Source: JBBSMX01 sp038232935
Lineage (GTDB): Bacteria; Bacteroidota; Rhodothermia; Rhodothermales; JANQRZ01
NCBI GenBank assembly: GCA_038232935.1
Contig: JBBSMX010000133.1
Location: 1 to 11,740 of the forward strand
Reading direction: 5' to 3'
DNA: 11,740 nucleotides
The notes beneath the pieces are model-generated. The model ran no database searches and was not told where the DNA came from. It saw only the letters and a program-made list of their open reading frames with translations. Made by a program: the position numbers and the translations under genes. Shown here one piece after another: positions 1 to 7,330 of the stretch (positions within the stretch are counted from its first letter, which is position 1; each line of letters starts with the position of its first letter).

Positions 1-82
1 CGGCGACAGCCTGCTCGGTGGCGTCGTCTCGTAAGGCGGCATCGAGGATGCGTTGTCGGAAGTCGAGGGAGAAGGCGGCCAT
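1..82 (-). CDS. IS630-like transposase, N-terminal fragment (runs off the left edge)
   Basis: Reading the minus strand from an ATG at 82-80 gives an uninterrupted 27-residue start, MAAFSLDFRQRILDAALRDD followed by ATEQAVA. The pattern of a short start, S-x-D-[FL]-R-x-R-[IV] and then a helix is the usual opening of IS630/Tc1-type transposases, where it begins the N-terminal helix-turn-helix that binds the element's ends. The catalytic DDE domain would lie outside the window, so completeness and activity cannot be judged. The call rests on a short stretch and on remembered family pattern. The lack of any other gene start here and the change of sequence character near 90-136 fit an insertion-sequence edge. 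Confidence 0.6.
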   Translation of the reverse strand, partial: MAAFSLDFRQRILDAALRDDATEQAVA

Positions 83-136
83 AGCGAGTAGAGGAAGGAG
101 TCGCCCCAAGATTACAACCAATCGTCTCTCACACTA
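1..136 (-). mobile_element. Edge of an IS630-like insertion sequence
   Basis: The transposase start at 82 is followed outward by about 50 bases of non-coding sequence. This ends near a TA at 135-136, beyond which a plus-strand reading frame has clean coding character. IS630 elements insert at and duplicate TA, so TA 135-136 is my candidate outer boundary; TA at 113-114 is an alternative. The other end and its inverted repeat are outside the window, so the boundary is inferred and not demonstrated. Confidence 0.4.
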
Positions 137-172
137 GCGGCACAGGAGGGTCCCGAAGCGGCGGCTCGGGCC

Positions 173-589
173 ATGCGCCGGTCCCCGGAACAGTTCGGTC
201 CCGTGGTGGCCACCGAGCACACAAAGTGGATGGGGCTTGCCCGCGAGGTGAGCCGTGCCGAGGGCTACGAGGTGGCTCGCAGCGCGGCCAATGTCGGCGA
301 GCAGTACGTCCACACGCGCGCCGCCGCCGGCGGCACCGGGCACGAGGAAATGCGCTCGGCCCTGGCCTCGAAGGGCCTGGAGGTCCAGTCGCTCCAGCGG
401 GAGCTGGCGCAACTCACGAGCCGCCACGGCCAGCCCGCGCAGATCGTGGAGCGGATCGGCCAGCGGGCGCAGGCGCTCACGACCGCACAGAGGAACAGCC
501 TCGGTCGCACCCTCTCTCCCCCGCAGATGGCCGTCGTGTCGAAGGCAGCCGGGCTGGCAGCGAAGGCGATGCGCGGCGTCGAGCGATAG
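173..589 (+). CDS. Hypothetical protein, possibly the truncated tail of a mobilisation/relaxase protein
   Basis: This 138-residue alanine/arginine-rich, apparently helical protein has no membrane segment and no signal peptide. The frame stays open upstream to about position 92, and the sequence just before the ATG (AAQEGPEAAARA) reads as the same protein, so the true N-terminus was probably removed by the IS630-like insertion next to it. The segment RRSPEQFG followed by a long helical region and a helical C-terminus recalls the repeated helical tails of plasmid relaxases (MobA/TraA type). This is a weak resemblance from memory, and no catalytic relaxase motif is present. It is the only plus-strand gene in the first 4.4 kb and converges on copA, with 39 bases between the stops. 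The function should be treated as unknown. Confidence 0.45.
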   Translation: MRRSPEQFGPVVATEHTKWMGLAREVSRAEGYEVARSAANVGEQYVHTRAAAGGTGHEEMRSALASKGLEVQSLQRELAQLTSRHGQPAQIVERIGQRAQALTTAQRNSLGRTLSPPQMAVVSKAAGLAAKAMRGVER

Positions 590-628
590 CGAGGAGGCGG
601 GCACGGCAGGACTGCCCCAGTCACCAAC

Positions 629-3262
629 TCACATTTCGACGACAGACGGACTCGCTTCTGGGGGAGACGTTGTGAGCATCCCATCCCCCTCGTGGCTTTC
701 GGAATCGGGTACCCGGGTGCGCAGCATGGGAGGCGAGAAGCGCCGGAGGCGAAGTGCGTTCGTAAGTACGAAGACGCTGGAGGTGCCCATCGCCGCGGCG
801 GCAAAGACCGGCGAGAGCAGTACACCGAAGACCGGGTAGAGCGCGCCGGCCGCCACGGGGATCAGGACAGCGTTGTAGGCGAAGGCCCAGAACAGATTCT
901 GCTTGATGTTGCGCAGCGTGGCACGCGAGAGGGCCAGCGCCGTGGGGATGCCTCGGAGGTCGCCCGACATCAGCACCACGTCGGCCGACTCGATGGCGAC
1001 GTCGGTGCCGGTCCCGATGGCGACGCCGACATCGGCCTGCGCGAGCGCGGGGGCGTCATTGATGCCGTCGCCGACGAAGGCGACGCGGTGCCCCTCGGCC
1101 TGGAGCCGCTTGACGGCCTCGGCCTTCTGGTCGGGTAGCACCTCGGCCCGCACCTCGTCGATGCCGAGCTGCCGGGCGATGGCCTCGGCCGTGCGGCGGT
1201 TGTCGCCGGTGACCATCGCCACGCGGAGACCGAGGGCGTGGAGTGCCTCGATGGCGGCCGGCGTCTCGGCTTTGATCGGATCGGCCACAGCGAGAATGGC
1301 CGCGAGTCTCCCATCCACGGCCGCGTAGAGCGGGGTCTTCCCCTCGCCCGCCAGCCGCTCGGCCGCCTCCGCGAACACGCCTACGTCAAGGCCGAGGCGG
1401 GTCATGTAGCGGTCGGCCCCAGCTTCGATGCGCTGCCCCTCCACCGTCGCCGCGACGCCAAATCCCGGCACGGCCTCGAAGTCCTCAGCCTCCGGGAGCA
1501 CCTGCTCGTGTGCCTCAGCCTCCTCGACAATCGCGCGCCCGATGGGATGCTCGGAGGATCTTTCTACGGCGGCCACGAGCCGGAGCACCTCGTCCTCGTC
1601 GAACCCCTCCTGCACGACGAGGTCGGTCAGGCGCGGGCGGCCCTCGGTGAGCGTGCCCGTCTTGTCGAGCGCGACGACATCAGCTTCGTGGAGCGTCTGG
1701 AGCGCGTCGCCGCGCCGGAAGAGCACGCCGAGCTCGGCGGCCTTGCCGGTCCCGACCATGATCGAGGTCGGCGTGGCGAGCCCCATCGCGCAGGGGCAGG
1801 CGATGATGAGGACCGAGACGGCGGCGACGAGCGCGAGCGGGAGTGCGGGCTCCGGCCCTACGAATAGCCACACGATGGCCGTGAGCGTCGCGATCCCGAT
1901 CACGATGGGGACGAAGACGGCGACCACGCGGTCAGCGAGCGCCTGGATCGGCGGGCGCGTCATCTGCGCCTCCTCGACCATCTGGATGATCTGAGCGAGC
2001 ACCGTCTCTGCTCCCACGCGCTCGGCGCGGAAGCGGAAGCTGCCCGTGCCGTTGATCGTCCCGCCGATGACCTCGGCCCCCTCGGATTTCTCGACCGGCA
2101 CCGGCTCGCCCGAGACCATCGACTCGTCCACGAACGACGTGCCTTGGGTCACGACCCCGTCCACAGGCACCTTATCGCCCGGCCGCACCACGACGACGTC
2201 GCCGGCGACGACCTCTTCCACAGGGATCTCCTGCTCGCTGCCCTCCCGGACCACGCGCGCCGTGCGGGGCTGGAGGCCGAGCAGCGTCTTGATGGCCTCG
2301 CTCGTGCGCCCCTTCGCTATCGCTTCGAGGTACTTGCCGACGAGGATGAGCGTGATGATCGTCGCCGAGGCCTCGTAGTAGACGTGGACGGTGCCCTCGG
2401 GCAGGAGTCCCGGCACGAACGTGGCGACGATGGAATAGCCGTAGGCCGCCGTCGTGCCCAGCATGACGAGCGTGTTCATGTCCGGGCTGCCGTGGCGGAG
2501 CGAGGCGATCCCGGCGCGGTAGAACCGCCACCCCGGCCCGAACTGTACGACCGAGGCGAGCGCGAAGAGGATGAGGAAGAGCGTCTGCGTGGGGACGATC
2601 CCCGCCAGCCAGTCGTGCCCGCCGGGGACGAGCATCGGCCCCATCGAGAGGAGCAGGATGGGGATCGTAAAGCCGGCCGCGACGAAGAGCCGGCGGCGGA
2701 GGGCGCGGCGCTCGGCCTCGCGGGCCTCGCGCTCGGCGTCTACGCGGTTCTGCCCCCCCTCCACTTTCAGCACGTCGTAGCCGGCGTCGCGGACGGCCGC
2801 CTCGAGCTGAGCCGACGAGACCGCACCCGGCGCGTGGCGCACTACGGCGCGTTCGGTCGCCAGGTTGACGCTCGCGTCGAGGACGCCCTCCACCTTCCGC
2901 AGGGCGCGCTCGACCCGTCCCACGCACGACGCGCAGGTCATCCCTTGGACGCCGAGCGTCGTCTCGGCCGTCGGCACGTCGTAGCCGGTGGCGCGGACGA
3001 CGTCGGCGAGGGCAGCGGGGTTGGTCGCGTCTGGGTCGTAGTGGACCGATGCCCGCTCGGTGGCGAGGTTCACGCGCGCCTCGGCCACGCCGGGGGCCTT
3101 GCCGAGGGCGCGCTCGATGCGGCCGGCGCAGGCCGCGCACGTCATCCCGGAGATGGGGAGTGTCGCGCGCTCGGAATTGGGCTGCTGGGGTGGCTCTGTA
3201 ACTTCGCCGCCAGCGGGCCGCCCGTTTCGGGCCGTCGGCGGCGTCAGGGTGCGGTCGTCCAT
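629..3262 (-). CDS. copA: Cu(I)-exporting P1B-type ATPase
   Basis: This 877-residue inner-membrane pump exports Cu(I) from the cytoplasm using ATP. Two N-terminal heavy-metal domains carry GMTCAAC (Cys42, Cys45) and GMTCASC (Cys110, Cys113). Eight membrane segments follow from about residue 190. The actuator loop has SGEP (384-387). The metal-binding CPC (489-491) lies in the sixth membrane helix, and the phosphorylated Asp533 in DKTGT. The nucleotide domain has the HP pair (572-573), followed by TGD (685-687) and GDGIND (731-736). Tyr796-Asn797 in helix 7 and Met825-x-x-Ser-Ser in helix 8 complete the Cu(I)-specific P1B-1 signature. The frame extends upstream to 3448 through csoR. I chose the ATG at 3262 because it lies 13 bases after the csoR stop and begins the natural N-terminus. 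It is the third gene of copZ-csoR-copA. Confidence 0.97.
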   Translation of the reverse strand: MDDRTLTPPTARNGRPAGGEVTEPPQQPNSERATLPISGMTCAACAGRIERALGKAPGVAEARVNLATERASVHYDPDATNPAALADVVRATGYDVPTAETTLGVQGMTCASCVGRVERALRKVEGVLDASVNLATERAVVRHAPGAVSSAQLEAAVRDAGYDVLKVEGGQNRVDAEREAREAERRALRRRLFVAAGFTIPILLLSMGPMLVPGGHDWLAGIVPTQTLFLILFALASVVQFGPGWRFYRAGIASLRHGSPDMNTLVMLGTTAAYGYSIVATFVPGLLPEGTVHVYYEASATIITLILVGKYLEAIAKGRTSEAIKTLLGLQPRTARVVREGSEQEIPVEEVVAGDVVVVRPGDKVPVDGVVTQGTSFVDESMVSGEPVPVEKSEGAEVIGGTINGTGSFRFRAERVGAETVLAQIIQMVEEAQMTRPPIQALADRVVAVFVPIVIGIATLTAIVWLFVGPEPALPLALVAAVSVLIIACPCAMGLATPTSIMVGTGKAAELGVLFRRGDALQTLHEADVVALDKTGTLTEGRPRLTDLVVQEGFDEDEVLRLVAAVERSSEHPIGRAIVEEAEAHEQVLPEAEDFEAVPGFGVAATVEGQRIEAGADRYMTRLGLDVGVFAEAAERLAGEGKTPLYAAVDGRLAAILAVADPIKAETPAAIEALHALGLRVAMVTGDNRRTAEAIARQLGIDEVRAEVLPDQKAEAVKRLQAEGHRVAFVGDGINDAPALAQADVGVAIGTGTDVAIESADVVLMSGDLRGIPTALALSRATLRNIKQNLFWAFAYNAVLIPVAAGALYPVFGVLLSPVFAAAAMGTSSVFVLTNALRLRRFSPPMLRTRVPDSESHEGDGMLTTSPPEASPSVVEM

Positions 3263-3275
3263 CGGTCTGCTCAGG

Positions 3276-3557
3276 TTATCGGATCTGCTTGAAGAGCAGG
3301 TCCATGATCTCGTCGTAGCTACGCTGCGCCGCCGCCTGGTCGCCCGAGCGCAGCGCGTCGGTAACGCAGGTCTCGAGGTGGTTGCGCGTGATGAGCTTGC
3401 CGGCCCCCTGGAGGGCCTGCTGCACCGAGGCGATCTGGCCGAGCACATCGCCGCAGTAGCGGGCCTCCTCGACCATCCGCTGGAGACCGCGGACCTGGCC
3501 CTCGATGCGCTTGAGGCGGTCCATGACCTCCTTCCGTTTCTCTTCGTGCATGTTCAT
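3276..3557 (-). CDS. csoR: Copper-sensing transcriptional repressor, CsoR family
   Basis: This 93-residue all-helical repressor belongs to the CsoR/RcnR family, whose members bind DNA as tetramers and release it when Cu(I) binds. The family helix RLKRIEGQVRGLQRM is at about residues 14-28. The Cu(I) ligands are present as Cys35, His60 and Cys64, with the same spacing as Cys36-His61-Cys65 of Mycobacterium tuberculosis CsoR, so this is a copper sensor and not a nickel (RcnR) or persulfide (CstR) sensor. The start could be Met1 at 3557 or Met3 at 3551; neither has an obvious Shine-Dalgarno sequence. The gene sits 87 bases after copZ and 13 bases before copA, and probably represses the whole unit, including itself. 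Confidence 0.95.
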   Translation of the reverse strand: MNMHEEKRKEVMDRLKRIEGQVRGLQRMVEEARYCGDVLGQIASVQQALQGAGKLITRNHLETCVTDALRSGDQAAAQRSYDEIMDLLFKQIR

Positions 3558-3644
3558 GGCGGTCGGGGTTCGATTGGAAGTCAGATGAACGTCGTAAGGA
3601 CCCTCCTCGACGCAATAGACTGCCTATAGATCAGGACGGCGGGG

Positions 3645-3860
3645 TCAGGCCGCCTCGACGCCGAAGCCCTTGCGCTCGACGGCCTCGGTGAGGCGCTCGC
3701 GGCTCACCTGCTCGGGGTCGTAGCGCACGCGGGCCTCGCCTACCTCTACGCCGAGCACCTCGGTGCCCTCGACGCCTCGGAGGGCCTCTTCGACCGTGCG
3801 GACGCAGTGGCCGCAGCTCATGCCGCTGATCTGGAGGGTGTCGATCATGTGCTCGCTCAT
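3645..3860 (-). CDS. copZ: Copper metallochaperone (single heavy-metal-associated domain)
   Basis: This 71-residue cytoplasmic protein consists of one HMA domain with the metal-binding loop GMSCGHC (Cys16, Cys19). The length and a conserved core up to FGVEAA fit a complete ferredoxin-like fold with nothing extra. CopZ-type proteins carry Cu(I) and hand it to the N-terminal domains of CopA; in related systems they can also load CsoR. It is the first gene of the minus-strand unit, 87 bases ahead of csoR. The start at 3860 (MSEHMID) is preferred; Met5 is a possible alternative. No Shine-Dalgarno sequence is seen. His18 inside the loop also occurs in bacterial copper chaperones. Confidence 0.92.
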   Translation of the reverse strand: MSEHMIDTLQISGMSCGHCVRTVEEALRGVEGTEVLGVEVGEARVRYDPEQVSRERLTEAVERKGFGVEAA

Positions 3861-3889
3861 GGTGTTTCGGGTTTCGTAGAGATTGGGAA

Positions 3890-3908
3890 GGTAGAGTACC
3901 CCCCTACC
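3890..3908 (-). promoter_or_regulatory. Candidate CsoR operator upstream of copZ
   Basis: A perfect 5-bp inverted repeat, GGTAG-N9-CTACC, surrounds a run of six C on the plus strand (GTACCCCCC), 30-48 bases before the copZ start. CsoR operators described in other bacteria are G/C-tract pseudopalindromes with TA steps in this kind of place. The match is by general form only. Which genes it controls, and where the promoter lies within 3861-3980, is inference. Confidence 0.4.
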
Positions 3909-3980
3909 CTATGTCGGTTCCTGGAACGGAAGAGATGGGCAGCTCTCCTCTTTTCTCAACGTCCCGTTGTGCGCCTCGGC

Positions 3981-4232
3981 TCACCGAACCGGTTCGCTCC
4001 GTACCTCCTCCACGAGGCGTCGGACGAGGTCGGGCCGGGCTATCTCGCCCATGAGGTATTGCTCGATGAGCAGGCTGGCGATGGGGGCCGCCGCCGTCGA
4101 GCCGAACCCGGCGTTCTCGACCAGCACGGCCACGGCGATCTCAGCCCCCTGGCCCGTCGGCTCATACGGCGCGAACGCGATGAAGAGCGAGTGGTCCTCG
4201 CCCTGCGGGTTCTGCGCCGTCCCGGTCTTCCC
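3981..4232 (-). pseudogene. mrdA: C-terminal fragment of penicillin-binding protein 2 (transpeptidase)
   Basis: Read on the minus strand from 4232 to a TGA at 3983-3981, this gives 83 residues that begin GKTGTAQNPQGEDHSLFIAF and continue through IAVAVLVENAGFGSTAAAPIA to ...EEVRSEPVR. This is the last part of the transpeptidase domain of PBP2, including the KTGT active-site motif and the conserved VLVENAGFG strand. PBP2 makes the peptide crosslinks of the elongating cell wall. The codon immediately before GKTGT is a stop (TGA at 4235-4233), and the serine (SxxK) and SxN motifs are absent, so the fragment cannot be a working enzyme. The break is at the edge of the 4234-4423 inverted-repeat element. 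The matching N-terminal half is at 11195-11740 on the same strand. Confidence 0.85.
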
Positions 4233-4233
4233 T

Positions 4234-4423
4234 CAGGGCTATCGCATACTCCCGACGTTGCCGGCGGTGAACCACCGGGCTTACAGCCAAAGGGACGCGT
4301 CCCGAACGACGCTGAAGCGCCCTGTGCTCGGCACGAGCACCAGCCCCCCTCGGGGCTTACGCTGTGAGCCGGGGGCTTCAGACCCCGGCACTGCCGGGGC
4401 CAACCGAGTATGCGATAGCCCTG
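4234..4423. mobile_element. 190-bp MITE-like element with perfect 18-bp terminal inverted repeats
   Basis: The ends are CAGGGCTATCGCATACTC at 4234-4251 and its exact complement at 4406-4423. Inside are several hairpins: 4261-4278 (one mismatch), a perfect 12-bp palindrome GGGACGCGTCCC at 4292-4303, GTGCTCG/CGAGCAC with a 3-base loop at 4324-4340, AGCCCC/GGGGCT at 4342-4357, and CCCCGGC/GCCGGGG at about 4383-4399. No transposase gene fits in it. Exact ends plus a structured, non-coding core suggest a non-autonomous transposable element moved by a transposase encoded elsewhere. I see no target-site duplication: the left flank is PBP2 code and the right flank is unrelated, so one flank has probably been exchanged. 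Confidence 0.65.
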
Positions 4424-4441
4424 CGCACAACCCGGGGATAC

Positions 4442-4472
4442 TTTACGGAGGGCCGGTAAACCCTTACTTTAA
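4442..4472 (+). promoter_or_regulatory. Candidate Bacteroidota-type promoter for the sensor kinase gene
   Basis: TTTA at 4442-4445 and TACTTTAA at 4465-4472 are 19 bases apart. This resembles the -33 TTTG / -7 TAnnTTTG arrangement of Bacteroidota primary promoters, with imperfect matches. It lies 21 bases before the kinase start, in the AT-richest part of this gap. It is a pattern match only. Confidence 0.3.
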
Positions 4473-4493
4473 CCGAGACCCCTTCGGACGGAG

Positions 4494-6599
4494 ATGACGG
4501 CCATGAGTCAGGAGCGTTTCAACTTGTACAGGAAACACGTCGCGCTTGCCGCGCTGATCGCCGCGATCTGTGCTCTGGCCCTCCCGGCGAACGCCCAGCT
4601 GCAGCCGACTCCCCCGTTCGCTCCCGGAAGGAATCACGTCGCGTCGCCGTTTGAGGAGTACCTCACCGCCCCGGCCGCCGGCAAGAGTCTGTTTCCGCTT
4701 GATGCATCTTTCCGTGGTGTTGGCGCTGCGCCGAAGGCGAGCGTGGATACGCTTCTGGCACGCGCCGAGAGACGCCTGCACACCAGCCCTGCTGACGCGC
4801 TGCGCCTTGCAGAGGAGGCGCTGGCCCTGGCGCAGCGAAGGGGCAATCAGAGAGGAGAGGCCACGAGCCTGCAGGTGATCGGCGACATTCACTATGCGCA
4901 GGACCGTCTGGATCAGGCGCTGGACGATCTCGAGCGCGCGCGGCGGCTCTTCGAGGCCACAGGAGACCGGGCGGGTATGGCCGGAGCGCTGAACCGTATA
5001 GGAAACATACACACCAGGCGAGGCAACCTGCCGCAGGCACTGCGCGCTCACCTTCAGGCACTGGACCTGTCCGAGCAACTCGAAGACGAGGAGGGCATGG
5101 CCGAGGCCTTCAGCGACATCGGTCACGTCTACCAGCGGCAGGAGAATGCGGCGCAGGCGGTGCACTACGTCCGACGCGCCGTCCGGCTGTACGAGGCATC
5201 GGATAACCAGCAGGGCCTAGCAAGAGCCTACAGTAATCTCGGTCTTGCACTTGTGGACATGGGTGCCTACGACGAGGCCATTCCCTACCTCCGACATACG
5301 TTGGCATTTTCTGAGGAGGCAGGGGACCCGCGCGGGACGGCCATTGCCTTCAATAACATCGGCGTGGCGCTCAACCGTTCGGGACATCCTGCCGAAGCAT
5401 TAGGGTACCTCCGAAAAGCTCTTCGCATGGGTGAGGAGATAGGGTTCGATTACCTGTTGGCAATGATCTGCGATGAACTGGGACGCTCCTATCTGGCGCT
5501 CCGACGCCTCGACCTCGCGCTGACCTTTGCGCAGCGAAGCCTGGCGTTGGGAGAAAAAGCGGAAGACGCTTACAATATCCACCTTAGCTATGAAGTGCTC
5601 TCCCGGATTCACGCGGCCCGAGGCGAACACGAGCAGGCGTATGCCTACCACCAGCACTACGGTGCCGCAAAAGACAGCCTGTTCGACGCTGAGAAGGCGG
5701 AGATCATTTCGCGGATACAAACGCGCCACGAACTGGAGGGGATGGAGCAGCAAATCGAGACCCTCTACCAGCAGAGCCGCATCCGCGTTCTTCAGTCAGA
5801 GCAGCGGCAGAACGTCTTGCTGGGAGGGCTGGGGGCGCTCGTTCTCGTGGCTGGCTTCTCGTTTAACAGGTACCGTTTGAAGCAAAGAGCCAATCGCCTA
5901 CTGATGGAGAAAAATGAAGAGATCGGACAGCAAGGAGAAGTGCTCCGCGTGACCCTGGAAGAGAAATCGCTGATGCTAGAGGAAAAGGAGGTGCTTGTCA
6001 AAGAGATTCACCACCGCGTCAAGAACAACCTCCAGATCCTTTCCAGCATGTTGAGGCTCCAGGTCCAGGCACTGGAAAATCCCGCTGCGTTGGCGGCCTT
6101 GCAAAACATGCAGGCCCGGGTTCTATCGATGGGACTCCTTCACCAGGAACTCTACGGGGAGGACAACTCCACCCACGTGGATATGCAGGGCTACGTCGAG
6201 AAGCTCAGTCGGTGTCTACTGCGCGCCTTCAATGCCGACGGGCGGGTGCACTGTTCCGTCCAAGCACACGGCACGCAACTCGACGCCGACACTGCCGTGC
6301 CCCTGGGTCTCATTCTAAACGAACTCCTTTCCAACGCGCTCAAGCATGCCTTTCCGGGCGAGAAGAGCGGGGTCGTCCGGGTAGACCTGCACCGGACGGA
6401 AGAGAAGGGCTGGTATGAAATGACAGTCTCGGACGACGGCATAGGGTGGTCTGAAGGTCCCGTCCCGGAGAAGACGGTGACCGTCGGCCTCACCCTGATC
6501 GGGGTGATGACGCGCCAGCTTCGCGGCACGATGCAGCGAACCAACGGCGTCGGGCTCACCTACACGATGCGGTTCAAGGCGAAAGGGGTGCGGTCGTGA
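4494..6599 (+). CDS. Membrane sensor histidine kinase with periplasmic TPR domain (HisKA_2 type)
   Basis: This is a 701-residue sensor. Residues 1-34 form a signal peptide ending ANA/Q. About six to eight tetratricopeptide repeats span roughly 85-390 and should face the periplasm, where they bind protein or peptide partners. A single membrane helix is at about 441-457, followed by a coiled coil (465-503). The HisKA_2 dimerisation motif EIHHRVKNNLQ has the likely phosphorylated His507. The ATPase domain shows the N box LILNELLSNALKHAF (606-620), DDGIGW (647-652) and GLTLIG (665-670). The kinase phosphorylates a partner regulator, almost certainly the overlapping gene at 6596. A GGAG at 4490-4493 touches the first ATG but is 9 bases before the Met at 4503, so translation may begin at the latter. 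The signal is unknown. Confidence 0.92.
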   Translation: MTAMSQERFNLYRKHVALAALIAAICALALPANAQLQPTPPFAPGRNHVASPFEEYLTAPAAGKSLFPLDASFRGVGAAPKASVDTLLARAERRLHTSPADALRLAEEALALAQRRGNQRGEATSLQVIGDIHYAQDRLDQALDDLERARRLFEATGDRAGMAGALNRIGNIHTRRGNLPQALRAHLQALDLSEQLEDEEGMAEAFSDIGHVYQRQENAAQAVHYVRRAVRLYEASDNQQGLARAYSNLGLALVDMGAYDEAIPYLRHTLAFSEEAGDPRGTAIAFNNIGVALNRSGHPAEALGYLRKALRMGEEIGFDYLLAMICDELGRSYLALRRLDLALTFAQRSLALGEKAEDAYNIHLSYEVLSRIHAARGEHEQAYAYHQHYGAAKDSLFDAEKAEIISRIQTRHELEGMEQQIETLYQQSRIRVLQSEQRQNVLLGGLGALVLVAGFSFNRYRLKQRANRLLMEKNEEIGQQGEVLRVTLEEKSLMLEEKEVLVKEIHHRVKNNLQILSSMLRLQVQALENPAALAALQNMQARVLSMGLLHQELYGEDNSTHVDMQGYVEKLSRCLLRAFNADGRVHCSVQAHGTQLDADTAVPLGLILNELLSNALKHAFPGEKSGVVRVDLHRTEEKGWYEMTVSDDGIGWSEGPVPEKTVTVGLTLIGVMTRQLRGTMQRTNGVGLTYTMRFKAKGVRS

Positions 6600-7330
6600 A
6601 AGTGGTCGTCGTCGAGGACGAGTTGCTGGTCGCCCACGACCTGAGCACGATCCTCGAACAGGTCGGGTACGTCGTCTCCGCCGTGGTGATGTCCGTAGAG
6701 GAAGCCATCGAGGCGGTCGAGCACTACGAGCCGGACGTGGTGCTCATCGACATCGTGCTCGAGGGCGAGCGTGACGGCATCGACCTCGGGCGGATACTCC
6801 ATGCCGACTACGACCTCCCGTTCCTCTACGTCACCTCGCACGCCGACCGTTCGACCGTTGAACGGGCAAAGGCTACCCGGCCCAGCGGCTACCTCGTCAA
6901 GCCGTTTACGGAAGCGGACGTGTATGCTGCGACAGAGATTGCGCTGAGCCATTTTGCAGAACGCAGCGGCGGAGCGATAGCAGCAGACTCGGGGCAGCCC
7001 TCGGAGGGGTTGCCGCCGTTTCGCCTGCGGAAGGTGCTCTCCTACATCGAGGAGCACCTTACCGAGGACCTCAAGCTGGGCGAGTTGGCCGACGTGGCCG
7101 GCATGAGCAAGTATCACTTCAGCCGGCTCTTCAAGGACGCCGTCGGCGTGCCGCCCTATCGGTACGTCGTGCAACAGCGCGTAGCCGAAGCCCAGAGCCT
7201 GCTTCTTCGGACGGACCTCTCCGTGGCGCAGATCGCCCTGAAGACGGGGTTTAGCAGCCAGAGCCACCTCAGCACCTCCTTCCGCGAGCACACCGGCACC
7301 ACCCCGCTCGCTTTTCGGGAGAAGCGTTAA
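6596..7330 (+). CDS. Response regulator with receiver and AraC-type DNA-binding domains
   Basis: The 244-residue regulator has a receiver domain at residues 1-120 with acidic Glu7/Asp8, phosphoacceptor Asp52, Thr80 and Lys102-Pro103. A linker follows, then an AraC/XylS double helix-turn-helix at about 143-241 (LADVAGMSKYHFSRLFK, then the second helix around IALKTGFSSQSHLSTSFRE). The protein should bind DNA and switch transcription when phosphorylated by the preceding kinase. It starts with GTG, and its first four bases overlap the kinase stop (GTGA), which indicates one transcript and coupled translation. HisKA_2 kinases more often pair with regulators carrying other outputs, so the AraC output is notable. 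Possible targets include the secreted-protein gene at 7712, by proximity only. Confidence 0.95.
   Translation: MKVVVVEDELLVAHDLSTILEQVGYVVSAVVMSVEEAIEAVEHYEPDVVLIDIVLEGERDGIDLGRILHADYDLPFLYVTSHADRSTVERAKATRPSGYLVKPFTEADVYAATEIALSHFAERSGGAIAADSGQPSEGLPPFRLRKVLSYIEEHLTEDLKLGELADVAGMSKYHFSRLFKDAVGVPPYRYVVQQRVAEAQSLLLRTDLSVAQIALKTGFSSQSHLSTSFREHTGTTPLAFREKR

Noticed and set aside
590..628. Terminator between copA and the left gene
   Set aside because: The GGCAG/CTGCC stem is only 5 bp with a 2-base loop and no T run on either strand.
2144..3292. Long plus-strand open frame (382 codons) opposite copA
   Set aside because: It is antisense to copA, arginine/histidine/aspartate-rich with no recognisable domain, and typical of frames opposite high-GC genes.
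3263..3448. Extension of the copA frame upstream to 3448
   Set aside because: It overlaps most of csoR in another frame and has no family similarity; the ATG at 3262 fits the family and gene spacing.
4252..4405. Open minus-strand frame inside the inverted-repeat element as a small gene
   Set aside because: Its residues simply translate GC-rich hairpins; there is no start codon with upstream signal and no resemblance to a transposase or TnpB.
3807..4497. Two plus-strand open frames across the region before the kinase gene
   Set aside because: They run antisense to copZ and the PBP2 fragment and through the inverted-repeat element, with composition unlike a protein.
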